DNA of 14,838 bases from the NCBI GenBank assembly GCA_937138955.1, contig CAKZPJ010000833.1, positions 1 through 14,838 of the forward strand, in the 5' to 3' direction. Of this stretch, positions 1 to 8,038 are shown in pieces. The translations under genes were made by a program, and so were the position numbers. Position 1 is the first letter of the stretch. The number at the start of each line of letters is the position of its first letter. The stretch comes from an uncultured Flammeovirgaceae bacterium. GTDB taxonomy: Bacteria; Bacteroidota; Bacteroidia; Cytophagales; Cyclobacteriaceae. The notes under the pieces are model-generated. The model searched no databases and was not told the DNA's origin. It saw only the letters and a list, made by a program, of their open reading frames with translations.

Positions 1-1457
1 AAAATATTCCAGCATCGGCGTCAAATGATTACTGGAATTGGACAAGTATCCGAAACATCAACTACTTCCTTGAGAATGCCACTCGGGTAGAAGCGGGAGG
101 AAGCATGACGGAGCACTTTATCGGTGAGGGGCATTTTCTCCGCGCCTGGTATTACTTTGATTTGATGAAGACGTTTGGAGACTTACCCATCTACACTGAA
201 CCTATTGACTCTGAAAATGAGGAGCTTCTTTACAGTGCTCGTGCTGATCGGACTGAGGTATTTGACTTTATCCTTAGTGATATTGATATGGCCATCTCAA
301 AAATGAAGAACAGTTCGGAACTAACTACTCCTGGCACTCGCTTGAGCAAAGACATTGCGTTGATGTTCAAAGCGAGAGCGACTTTGTACGAAGGTACTTG
401 GGAAAAATATCATCAAGGCTCTATTTTCGAGGGTGAAACCGATGGCATGGCATATTTACAGCAGTCAGCGGCAGCGGCTAAACAAATCATCGACGACGGC
501 AACTTTGCGTTGGTTACTGGAGATCCTAATAGCGTTTATGCCGACCTATTCAATAAGACGGATTATGCGGGTAACCCCGAAGTGCTATTTTACAAACATT
601 TTGACCGGGAAGAATATGGGTCAAACTTTAGTAATCAGCTCTGGAACTGGCCCAATGGCTACGGCCTTACTCAGGATTTAACCAGATTTTACTTGAGCGA
701 AGATGGCCTCCCTATCGCGGTCAGCCCGCTATTCGAAGGTGACAGTACCCTAGCAATTGTGGAGAATAATCGTGATCCGCGGCTGGCTCAGACCCTGATG
801 GTTCCGGGAGATATTTTAAGAATTGACGGGACGGATACTACGTATTACACTACTCCGGATGTATTCAATTCCGGGACAGCTATGGAATCGCAAAAGTTCC
901 GTCATATTGTAATTGATCCCGCAGCCGGGATTGAAAACGGTAGCGTTGACTACATATTGATGCGTTATGCGGAAGCATTATTGATCTATGCGGAGGCAAA
1001 AGCCGAACTTGGTGAATTGACCCAGGCCGATGTAGATATGACGATAAACATGTTGAGAGAACGGGTTGGTATGCCGTCTCTAGTATTGGCCAATATTACC
1101 CCTGATCCTAACTGGCCCGATTACGGTTATACGGTGCCTGATTATTTGCATGAAGTCAGAAGAGAGCGAACGGTTGAGTTATACGGCGAAGGGTTTCGAT
1201 TCGATGACTTGATGCGCTGGCGGGCTCATGAATATTTAATTGGACGCCGATTCATTGGTACTTATTTCACGGAAGAATTAAGAGCAATTGATCCGAATAT
1301 GCCAGTCAATGATGATGGCTATCTGGACCCTTTAATGAACATTTTGACCGGACCAAATAATGGGTACGGTTTTGATCCAGAAAGAGATTATCTAATGCCG
1401 ATTCCAACCAACGAGTTAACATTAAATGAAAACCTAAATCAGAACCCTGGTTGGTAA
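1..1457 (+). CDS. susD: SusD/RagB-family outer-membrane glycan-binding lipoprotein (5' end off window)
   Basis: SusD-like proteins are surface lipoproteins that bind glycan fragments and act as the lid of the SusC TonB-dependent transporter. The frame is open from base 3 to the window edge, so the N-terminus with its signal peptide and lipobox is missing; about 484 residues are visible. The in-frame ATG at 105 is internal, because family-typical sequence (NYFLENA) precedes it. Seen: GEGHFLRAWYYFDLM followed by a FGDLPI stretch, the TPR-like helix signature of SusD; a long substrate-loop region; DYILMRYAEALLIYAEAKAELGE; VRRERTVELYGEGFRFDDLMRW; and the canonical C-terminus PIPTNELTLNENLNQNPGW. 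These together make the family certain. The gene is followed directly by a terminator. Its susC partner should lie immediately upstream, outside the window. The ligand cannot be read from the sequence; the downstream enzymes suggest a sulfated, rhamnose-containing glycan. Confidence 0.97.
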   Translation, partial: NIPASASNDYWNWTSIRNINYFLENATRVEAGGSMTEHFIGEGHFLRAWYYFDLMKTFGDLPIYTEPIDSENEELLYSARADRTEVFDFILSDIDMAISKMKNSSELTTPGTRLSKDIALMFKARATLYEGTWEKYHQGSIFEGETDGMAYLQQSAAAAKQIIDDGNFALVTGDPNSVYADLFNKTDYAGNPEVLFYKHFDREEYGSNFSNQLWNWPNGYGLTQDLTRFYLSEDGLPIAVSPLFEGDSTLAIVENNRDPRLAQTLMVPGDILRIDGTDTTYYTTPDVFNSGTAMESQKFRHIVIDPAAGIENGSVDYILMRYAEALLIYAEAKAELGELTQADVDMTINMLRERVGMPSLVLANITPDPNWPDYGYTVPDYLHEVRRERTVELYGEGFRFDDLMRWRAHEYLIGRRFIGTYFTEELRAIDPNMPVNDDGYLDPLMNILTGPNNGYGFDPERDYLMPIPTNELTLNENLNQNPGW

Positions 1458-1483
1458 TATTAAAAAAAAATATGATTATAAGA

Positions 1484-1515
1484 GAGCTGATCAATATAGT
1501 TGGTCAGTTCTTTTT
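1484..1515 (+). terminator. Rho-independent terminator after susD
   Basis: An 11-bp stem pairs GAGCTGATCAA (1484-1494) with TTGGTCAGTTC (1500-1510), including two G-T wobbles, around the 5-base loop TATAG. Five T residues (1511-1515) follow directly. A-rich bases just left of the stem could extend pairing into the T tract. It begins 27 bases after the susD stop and ends 47 bases before the likely GH78 start. It would end or attenuate the susCD transcript before the enzyme operon. Stem, loop and T tract are seen; folding energy was not computed. Confidence 0.8.
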
Positions 1516-1561
1516 AGCTTCATTAAAGCTTGGGGTCAATTATATTGGGGTTATCAAATCC

Positions 1562-3976
1562 ATGAGAATAGATAAATATATTATTACCCTTGCTCTGCTA
1601 ACGCTTATTGCTTGTAATAAACAGGAAGCAGTGACTAACCAAGTCATTTTCTTTCATAATCAGAAATCGTTGTGGATAACTGATGAACGGGAGTTGCCTG
1701 CGGGTGACTCCCTATTTTATCAAGAGGCCGCGGCTCCACTCTTCCGAAAAGCGTTTAGCACCGATAATCCTATTGCAGATGCTCAACTATACATTACCGC
1801 CGCTGGTTACTATAATGCCTACCTGAATGGGGAGCGGGTAGGAAAAAACATACTCGATCCCGCCTGGACTGATTTCAGTAAGCGAATTTACTACGCTGAA
1901 CACGACGTTACTTCTTTACTGCAGGAGGGCGAAAATTGTCTAGGCGTAACGCTGGGCAACGGATTCTATAATCCCCTGCCTCTAAGAAAGTGGGGACGCC
2001 GAAACTTGAGAAAGGACCTGGCAGCAGTAGGCAAACCCGCTTTTCTGGCTAAACTTATCGTCAACTACCAGGACGGTTCTTCCAAAGAAATAGTCTCGGA
2101 CAATACCTGGAAATACGCTTATGGCCCCCTCGTAAAAAATAGTGTTTACCTAGGAGTAGCTTACGATGCACAGAGGGAAATAGCAGATTGGAACACTTCT
2201 GGATTCAACGATCAATCCTGGAATTCAGTAGAAATTGGGGAAAGCCCAGGAGGGCAATTGCAAGCAACATTCTTTGCTCCGGTTCAAATCACCGAGGAGA
2301 TTACCCCAATAGAAATATCCTCTCCCGAACCGGGTATTTGGATGGTGGATATGGGAGTGAATTTTACTGGTACGTATAAAATAAAGCTTACTGGAAATCC
2401 GGGTGATACTATCTCATTCCGCTTTGGCGAACGGATTTATGAGGATGGCACCTTAAACCCTATGACCACCGTCATCGGTCAAATTAAGAAAGCTGGAGTC
2501 GGTGGCCCCGGAGCACCCGATATTGCTTGGCAAACGGATAGTTATGTTATTGGGAATAATTCTGAGGCTTGGTTTCAGCCGGAGTTCACCTACCACGTCT
2601 ACCGCTACATGGAGATTGTTGGATTGGATACTAAGCCGAAGCTTGATGATGTAAAAGGATTAGCTATCAATTCCAACGTTACAGATAAGAATAGCTTTTC
2701 CAGTTCCTCCGCCCTATTAAACTCAATTCAGGAAGCTACCGAAAGAACCTTTCTTTCTAATCTGGTCAGTGTACAGTCTGATTGTGCGGCTAGAGAAAAA
2801 TTTGGTTACGGCGGTGATATTAACGCCACCAGCGAGTCATTCATCTACAATTTTGATATGCAGGCATTCTATCGCAAAACCATCTACGATTGGGTAGACG
2901 CCATGAACGATTCCTCCTTTGTAGATACCGCACCATTTACCGGAGTGCAGTACTGTGGAATAAGCTGGGAATCAGCTTACCTAATCACTCAATATTATTT
3001 GTACCTCTACTACAACGATACTGAGATAGTCCAAGAGCTGTACGCATTGAATAAGCAGTGGATGGATAAGGTCGCCCGGATTCATCCCGAAGGCATGGTT
3101 ACGGAGGGACTCAGCGATCACGAATCGCTGGAACCGGTTCCGGTAGAGTTGACGGGAACTAGTCACTATTTGCAGTGCGCCCGAATTATGCAGGAGTTTG
3201 CTTCCGTGATGGGGGATACTGAGAAAGAGCAAGCGTACCAACAACTAGCGGATACATTGGCAAACCTAGTCCGCACTAAATTTTGGGATAGTCCGGTGGA
3301 AAACCCCATCAATCGGCAAACCCTATTCGCTACCCTGCTGTATCATGATATTGTTCCTGCCGATGAAATTGATGCCGCCAAAGACTCTCTGCTAAATGCG
3401 GTAAAGAACGGCCCCGCGGGTCACTTGAATACTGGTATTTTTGGCACTAAGTACGTGCTAGAAACGCTGTCCGAACACATCTCCCCCGATACTGTTTTTG
3501 CTATTGTGAATAGCACCGAATATCCGGGCTGGGGCTTTATGATCGACAACGGAGCTACCACTATTTGGGAAACCTGGAAGGAAAGTGATAATACGTTTTC
3601 CAACAATCATCCCATGTTCGGCACCGTTACGGAATGGTACTACCGCTGGCTAGGCGGAATTCGTCCCGACCCAGAGCATCCCGGCCTCGAAGAGTTTACT
3701 TTAGCCCCATCAACTCCGGAGGGTCTTAAGTCAGTGAATAGCACCTATCAATCTCCCTACGGCCCGATTGTATCCAACTGGGAGCAGCTACAACCAGATA
3801 CTTACCAATACGAGATAACCGTCCCTAATTCAAGCACCGCCAATGTTACTCTATCGCTGAACAAGTCCCAAAAAATAGCGATCAAAGGCACTCGTAGTGA
3901 TGTTAAAGGACTTGAAAGCGGAAACTTCAAATTAGGTGAAGGAGAATATGTGGTGACTATTTCGCCCAAGAATTAA
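1562..3976 (+). CDS. GH78 alpha-L-rhamnosidase, lipoprotein
   Basis: Predicted inverting alpha-L-rhamnosidase (GH78) removing terminal L-rhamnose from oligosaccharides. The frame is open back to a TTG at 1451, but that start would overlap the susD stop and span the terminator. The ATG at 1562 gives a proper lipoprotein signal ending in TLIAC (Cys18) and an 804-residue product. Domains in order, from this start: N-terminal beta-sandwich, about residues 70-140, with NAYLNGERVGKNILDP and LGVTLGNGFYNP (Bac_rhamnosid_N type); a second beta-sandwich, about 255-360; the (alpha/alpha)6 catalytic domain, about 375-690; a C-terminal beta domain to the end. The catalytic signature DCAAREKFGYGGD spans residues 407-419, a variant of the common DCPHREKLGYGGD; its last Asp is the likely general acid. 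GATTIWETW carries the likely catalytic base, Glu670. It is the first gene of the enzyme operon, 32 bp ahead of a sulfatase. Natural linkage and sulfate tolerance are unknown. Confidence 0.93.
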   Translation: MRIDKYIITLALLTLIACNKQEAVTNQVIFFHNQKSLWITDERELPAGDSLFYQEAAAPLFRKAFSTDNPIADAQLYITAAGYYNAYLNGERVGKNILDPAWTDFSKRIYYAEHDVTSLLQEGENCLGVTLGNGFYNPLPLRKWGRRNLRKDLAAVGKPAFLAKLIVNYQDGSSKEIVSDNTWKYAYGPLVKNSVYLGVAYDAQREIADWNTSGFNDQSWNSVEIGESPGGQLQATFFAPVQITEEITPIEISSPEPGIWMVDMGVNFTGTYKIKLTGNPGDTISFRFGERIYEDGTLNPMTTVIGQIKKAGVGGPGAPDIAWQTDSYVIGNNSEAWFQPEFTYHVYRYMEIVGLDTKPKLDDVKGLAINSNVTDKNSFSSSSALLNSIQEATERTFLSNLVSVQSDCAAREKFGYGGDINATSESFIYNFDMQAFYRKTIYDWVDAMNDSSFVDTAPFTGVQYCGISWESAYLITQYYLYLYYNDTEIVQELYALNKQWMDKVARIHPEGMVTEGLSDHESLEPVPVELTGTSHYLQCARIMQEFASVMGDTEKEQAYQQLADTLANLVRTKFWDSPVENPINRQTLFATLLYHDIVPADEIDAAKDSLLNAVKNGPAGHLNTGIFGTKYVLETLSEHISPDTVFAIVNSTEYPGWGFMIDNGATTIWETWKESDNTFSNNHPMFGTVTEWYYRWLGGIRPDPEHPGLEEFTLAPSTPEGLKSVNSTYQSPYGPIVSNWEQLQPDTYQYEITVPNSSTANVTLSLNKSQKIAIKGTRSDVKGLESGNFKLGEGEYVVTISPKN

Positions 3977-4008
3977 TGGTATATTGACGCAATAAACCAG
4001 AACCTAAA

Positions 4009-5619
4009 ATGACCGAAAAACTACTCCAACTTACATTACTATCAGTATCGACCTTATTTCTAGTCTCCTGTCAGGCATCAGAAGAAACCGGACCTCCAAA
4101 AAGACCCAATATTCTGTTCATCATGTCGGATGACCACGCTTATCAGGCCATCAGTGCATATTCCGACGAGTTGATAAAAACTCCTAACATTGATCGGTTG
4201 GCGGATGAAGGTATGTTGTTTACCAATGCTTCGGTAACTAACTCCATCTGCGCTCCCTCCCGAGCCACAATCCTGACCGGAAAGCACACGCACATCAATG
4301 GTAAAATTGATAATATGATGCCATTCGATACTACTCAAATTACCTTTCCTCAGCTATTTCAACAAGCTGGTTATCAGACCGCGATGTACGGTAAGCTTCA
4401 TTTTGGCAACAACCCTAGAGGCGTAGATGATTTTATGATTCTGCCGGGGCAAGGAAGCTACATCAATCCCAAATTTATCACCCCCCGGGGAGATACCACC
4501 ATTACCGGATACGTGACCGATATTATTACTGATTTAACGATCAACTGGCTGGATAAAAAGAGAGATCAGGAGAAGCCCTTTTTGATGATGTACCTACACA
4601 AGGCTCCTCACCGTGCCTGGTGGCCGAGTCCTGAAAAATTCAAAGAGTTTTCTCAGAAAACCTTTCCCGAACCCAAAACCCTGTTTGATGATTACTCAGG
4701 ACGAGGCACTGCCGCTCGAGAAGCGGAAATGACCATCGCGGATGAGATGCTACTCAGTTACGATAACAAAGTTCTTCCCGAAGCTATTAGCGAACTAGCT
4801 ATGGAAGATGATCCGAGAAATGAGCGCTACTTTGAGGGCAGTGAATATCCTCGGATCAACGAAGCACAAAGCAAGCTGTACCAACCCATCTTAGATTCTA
4901 TCGCTGACTCTTTTAAAGAGCAGTGGCCTACTATGAGCGATGAGGAAAAAAGAAGCTGGAAGTACCAACGCTACATGCAGGATTACTTAGGCTGTATTTC
5001 TTCGGTAGATGATAATGTAGGAAGGGTATTAGATTACTTGGATAAAAGCGGACTAGCCGAAAATACCATCGTGGTCTATACGTCCGATCAGGGGTTTTAT
5101 TTGGGCGAACACGGCTGGTTCGATAAGCGATTCATTTACGATGAGTCTTTTAAAACTCCCTTGCTGATCCGCTGGCCGAATGAAATAAAGGCAGGCACTA
5201 CCAACGACGAGATGGTGCAGAATCTAGATTTTGCTCAAACTTTTTTAGAAGCCGCTCAAATTGCTGTTCCCAACGATATGCAGGGCGAAAGCTTGGTACC
5301 GCTACTAACTGGAAATACGGACAGTTGGACCCGGGAGGCAGTATACTACCACTACTACGAGTACCCCGGTCCTCACTCCGTAAAACGACACTACGGCATT
5401 GTAACCGAAGAATACAAACTGGCTCACTTTTATCACGATGTGGATGAATGGGAGCTGTACGATCGCCAACAAGATCCGCAGGAAATGAATAGTGTCTACA
5501 ACGATCCGGCCTATGCCCAAGTAGCGGATAGCCTCCATCAGGAGCTAAAAAAACTAAGAGAAAAATATAAGGACTCGCCAGAACTGGATAAAAAATATAT
5601 AGAACTATACAACAAATAG
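4009..5619 (+). CDS. S1-family sulfatase, N-acetylglucosamine-6-sulfatase-like (S1_11-type), lipoprotein
   Basis: Formylglycine-dependent sulfatase hydrolysing sulfate esters on a glycan. Seen: lipoprotein signal ending LVSC (Cys21); PNILFIMSDD with metal-ligand Asp41/Asp42; maturation motif CAPSR at Cys81, the residue converted to formylglycine; GKLHFG with Lys130 and His132; and SDQGFYLGEHGWFDKR, where Asp360/Gln361 complete the metal site and Lys373 follows. The arrangement SDQG-FYLGEHGWFDKRF plus KYQRYMQDYLGCISSVDDNVGRVLDYL is typical of bacterial sulfatases annotated as N-acetylglucosamine-6-sulfatases (SulfAtlas S1_11, by recollection of the family pattern). All catalytic positions are intact over 536 residues. 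In this rhamnosidase-rich locus the true substrate need not be GlcNAc-6-sulfate. Maturation would need an anSME enzyme encoded elsewhere. It lies 32 bp after GH78 and 21 bp before the TSUP gene, so co-transcription is likely. Surface or periplasmic-face anchoring is undecided. Confidence 0.93.
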   Translation: MTEKLLQLTLLSVSTLFLVSCQASEETGPPKRPNILFIMSDDHAYQAISAYSDELIKTPNIDRLADEGMLFTNASVTNSICAPSRATILTGKHTHINGKIDNMMPFDTTQITFPQLFQQAGYQTAMYGKLHFGNNPRGVDDFMILPGQGSYINPKFITPRGDTTITGYVTDIITDLTINWLDKKRDQEKPFLMMYLHKAPHRAWWPSPEKFKEFSQKTFPEPKTLFDDYSGRGTAAREAEMTIADEMLLSYDNKVLPEAISELAMEDDPRNERYFEGSEYPRINEAQSKLYQPILDSIADSFKEQWPTMSDEEKRSWKYQRYMQDYLGCISSVDDNVGRVLDYLDKSGLAENTIVVYTSDQGFYLGEHGWFDKRFIYDESFKTPLLIRWPNEIKAGTTNDEMVQNLDFAQTFLEAAQIAVPNDMQGESLVPLLTGNTDSWTREAVYYHYYEYPGPHSVKRHYGIVTEEYKLAHFYHDVDEWELYDRQQDPQEMNSVYNDPAYAQVADSLHQELKKLREKYKDSPELDKKYIELYNK

Positions 5620-5640
5620 CAACGAAACCCTTCTCTGTCT

Positions 5641-6525
5641 ATGATTACTGCTGTTTGGATTACCCTCGTGGTTTTATCGGTGCTTTTCGTTTACGTGCTT
5701 ACCCGAGATATTATAAAGAATAGAAAGGTATTAGAAAACGTAAGTGCGGTAAAAACAGCCCTGATTGGCTTCGTAGTCAACTTCTTCGATGTATTGGGTA
5801 TCGGCGCTTTTGCCCCTCAAACGGCCTTGTTAAAATTCACCCAACAGACCAAAGACCAAGTACTACCCGGCACCTTAAATGTGGCCAATACTATTCCGGT
5901 ACTAATTCAGGCATTAATCTTCATCCAGATTGTAGAAGTTGAGCCAATCACTCTAATAACCATGCTACTATCGGCGGCGGGGGGTGCAGTGTTGGGAGCC
6001 GGAATAGTGTCTAGGTTACCCGTAAGAAAAATTCAATTGACGATGGGGGTTGCTCTGCTGGTTACCGCTTTTTTTATGCTGGCGGGTCAAATGAATTGGA
6101 TACCGGGCGGCGGATCAGCTATTGGGCTGACCGGCTGGAGGTTAGGATTAGCCGTTGGAGTCAACTTTCTGCTGGGAGCTTTGATGACGGTAGGCATTGG
6201 CTTATACGCCCCCTGCATGGCTTTGGTCTACGCCTTAGGTTTATCGCCATTAGTCGCGTTTCCTATCATGATGGGTTCTTGTGCATTTCTCATGCCCCCG
6301 GCCTCAGCAAGATTTATCAAGGCAGGGGCATATAACCGGAAGGCGGCTATTTCTATGGCTATTCCAGGAGCGATTGCCGTGTTCATTGCCGCATTGCTGG
6401 TAAAGTCATTACCGCTCGATGCTCTGCGGTGGGTGGTTATGGTGGTAATCGTTTACACAGCGATCGTGATGTTCAGATCCGCTCAGTACCAAAAAAGTGC
6501 TAAAGTACTCGAAAATGCCAATTGA
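5641..6525 (+). CDS. TSUP-family (TauE/SafE) inner-membrane sulfur-anion permease
   Basis: A 294-residue, strongly hydrophobic protein with about 8-9 predicted transmembrane segments (roughly residues 3-21, 38-58, 83-98, 103-124, 131-150, 166-190, 193-215, 234-254, 263-279). Two copies of the TSUP half-repeat are readable: an NFF segment leading to GIGAFAPQTALL at 53-64, and an NFL segment leading to GIGLYAPCMALV at 185-196. This tandem duplication is characteristic of TauE/SafE-type transporters (PF01925), some of which move sulfite, sulfoacetate, taurine-derived anions or sulfate. The usual GxGGG-like loop is replaced by the GIGxxAP form. The gene sits between two sulfatases, 21 bp after one and with its TGA overlapping the next possible ATG (TGATG at 6523-6527). 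The context suggests it imports or expels the sulfate/sulfite generated by desulfation. Direction and ion are inference; the family call is firm. Confidence 0.88.
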   Translation: MITAVWITLVVLSVLFVYVLTRDIIKNRKVLENVSAVKTALIGFVVNFFDVLGIGAFAPQTALLKFTQQTKDQVLPGTLNVANTIPVLIQALIFIQIVEVEPITLITMLLSAAGGAVLGAGIVSRLPVRKIQLTMGVALLVTAFFMLAGQMNWIPGGGSAIGLTGWRLGLAVGVNFLLGALMTVGIGLYAPCMALVYALGLSPLVAFPIMMGSCAFLMPPASARFIKAGAYNRKAAISMAIPGAIAVFIAALLVKSLPLDALRWVVMVVIVYTAIVMFRSAQYQKSAKVLENAN

Positions 6526-6542
6526 TGATTGAAGCACGAATT

Positions 6543-8021
6543 ATGAACGGAATAATTACGAAAACCCTTGAGATTGTAATCGCTTTGCTTTCGCTCATTG
6601 CTTGTAACAGCGACACTAGTAGCGAAAAAGTAGCTACGGATGTTGCTGCCGTAGATAATGGTAACTACGAACCATTAAACGTTTTGCTGATAACCGCTGA
6701 TGATTTGAATTACAATTCGGTGGGAGCCTACGGATGCACTATTCCTGATATTACCCCAAACATCGATAAGCTGGCTGCGGAAGGAGTGCGGTTTACTAAC
6801 GCCTACGTCAATATTGCTATTTGCCAACCAAGCCGACAATCTATTCTAACCGGAAGGTATCCCCATCGGAATGGTGCCCCGGGCTTTGATCCCATTGACC
6901 GTAGTATCCGAACCCTACCAGAAGAATTGCATCAGGTTGGCTACCTCAATGCGATCATCGGAAAGGAGGAGCATCTAAAACCCATGGACAAATTTTACTG
7001 GGACTTTTGTATCCGGGAAGAAGATGTAGCTTCTGGTTTAGGTATTGGCCGGAACCCTGATCTCTACCATCAATATACAACACAGTTTCTCGCGAAAGCT
7101 AGAAATGAAAGCAAGCCATTTTTTCTCATGGCCAATACCCACGACCCCCATCGGCCCTTTGCAGGGAGCGATCAGGAAATGAGGCAGTGGAGCGAAGACC
7201 TTCCTACTTTCACTAGAGAGATTTCACCTCAAGAAGTTACTGTACCTGACTTTCTACCCGACCTCCCAGAAGTAAGGCAGGAAATAGCCGAATACTATAC
7301 TTCCGTGTATCGCTGCGACCAAGTGGTGGGAAGTGTCTTGCAAGCCCTCGAGGAGAGTGGTTACGCTGAGAATACAATTGTGCTGTTTATCAGTGATAAT
7401 GGTATATCGCTCCCCTTTGCTAAAGGAAACTGCTACCTCAACAGCAATAAAACTCCCTGGATTATGCGCTGGCCCGGGCAACTGCCGGAGAGTAGCGTTG
7501 ATAGTACCCATTTTATTTCTGGCATTGATTTTATGCCCACTGTTCTTCACGCGCTGCACCTTTCTAAAGTACCCGATATGGATGGCTATTCTTTCCTCCC
7601 AATTTTGAAAGGTCAACGGCAGAAACGACGCAACGTAGTTTTCACCCAGTTACACAAACTATTTTCGGGAAGAGAATATCCCATGCGCTGTATTCAGCGA
7701 GGAGATTACGGCTATATCGTCAACTTTTGGGCCGATGGAGAATTTACATTTACCGGAGATGCTTTAAGTGGCAGAAGTTACCAAGCCATGAGCGAGTCTG
7801 CTGCTTCTAATGAAGAGATTGCTGAGCGAGTCGATCTGTTGAAGTTCAGAGTAGAAGAAGAACTGTACGACTTTAAAAATGATCCTGATGCTCTGGTTAA
7901 TCTTATTGATAACCTAGATTTGAAGGCAGAGAAAAAACAGTTAAAGGATTTGCTATACGCTGAAATGAAAAGGAGTGAGGATCCACTTCAAGGAGAGTTT
8001 GCTACTAAATACATGAAATAA
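6543..8021 (+). CDS. S1-family sulfatase, sulfamidase (SGSH)-like (S1_8-type), lipoprotein
   Basis: Formylglycine sulfatase of the heparan N-sulfatase/sulfamidase branch. The start at 6543 gives a compact lipoprotein signal, MNGIITKTLEIVIALLSLIAC (Cys21); an ATG at 6525, overlapping the TSUP stop, and a TTG at 6522 are alternatives. From 6543 (492 residues): metal ligands Asp53/Asp54 in LLITADDLNYNSVGAYGC; maturation motif CQPSR at Cys94; GKEEHL with Lys141 and His144; HDPHRP at 201-206; SDNG with Asp285/Asn286; Lys303. Likeness to human SGSH shows in HDPHR, the VPDFLPDLPEVRQEIAEYYT region, SDNGI, and the late YPMRCIQ element. Sulfatases of this branch (S1_8 in SulfAtlas, from memory) also include an ulvan-locus enzyme that is fused to GH78, so an O-sulfated rhamnose substrate is as plausible as N-sulfate. 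All catalytic residues seem intact. It follows TSUP closely and precedes the next sulfatase by 17 bp. Confidence 0.92.
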   Translation: MNGIITKTLEIVIALLSLIACNSDTSSEKVATDVAAVDNGNYEPLNVLLITADDLNYNSVGAYGCTIPDITPNIDKLAAEGVRFTNAYVNIAICQPSRQSILTGRYPHRNGAPGFDPIDRSIRTLPEELHQVGYLNAIIGKEEHLKPMDKFYWDFCIREEDVASGLGIGRNPDLYHQYTTQFLAKARNESKPFFLMANTHDPHRPFAGSDQEMRQWSEDLPTFTREISPQEVTVPDFLPDLPEVRQEIAEYYTSVYRCDQVVGSVLQALEESGYAENTIVLFISDNGISLPFAKGNCYLNSNKTPWIMRWPGQLPESSVDSTHFISGIDFMPTVLHALHLSKVPDMDGYSFLPILKGQRQKRRNVVFTQLHKLFSGREYPMRCIQRGDYGYIVNFWADGEFTFTGDALSGRSYQAMSESAASNEEIAERVDLLKFRVEEELYDFKNDPDALVNLIDNLDLKAEKKQLKDLLYAEMKRSEDPLQGEFATKYMK

Positions 8022-8038
8022 CTATTGAATATCAGCAA

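Noticed and set aside
105..1457. SusD gene starting at ATG 105
   Set aside because: The same frame is open to the window edge and encodes family-typical sequence before this Met, so the gene begins outside the window.
1530..1548. Promoter-like TATATTGG (1541-1548) resembling the Bacteroidota -7 box TAnnTTTG
   Set aside because: It matches imperfectly, the only upstream TTG is far too close for a -33 box, and transcription would begin only a few bases before the ATG at 1562.
1451..1561. In-frame TTG start at 1451, and the ATG at 1472, extending the GH78 protein by up to 37 residues
   Set aside because: The extension would overlap the susD stop or run through the terminator hairpin, and it would bury the lipoprotein signal peptide that begins cleanly at ATG 1562.
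7254..7616. 120-codon antisense open frame and a 91-codon + frame inside the second sulfatase
   Set aside because: Both lie within a well-supported sulfatase gene, show no recognisable domain, and are best explained as shadow frames.
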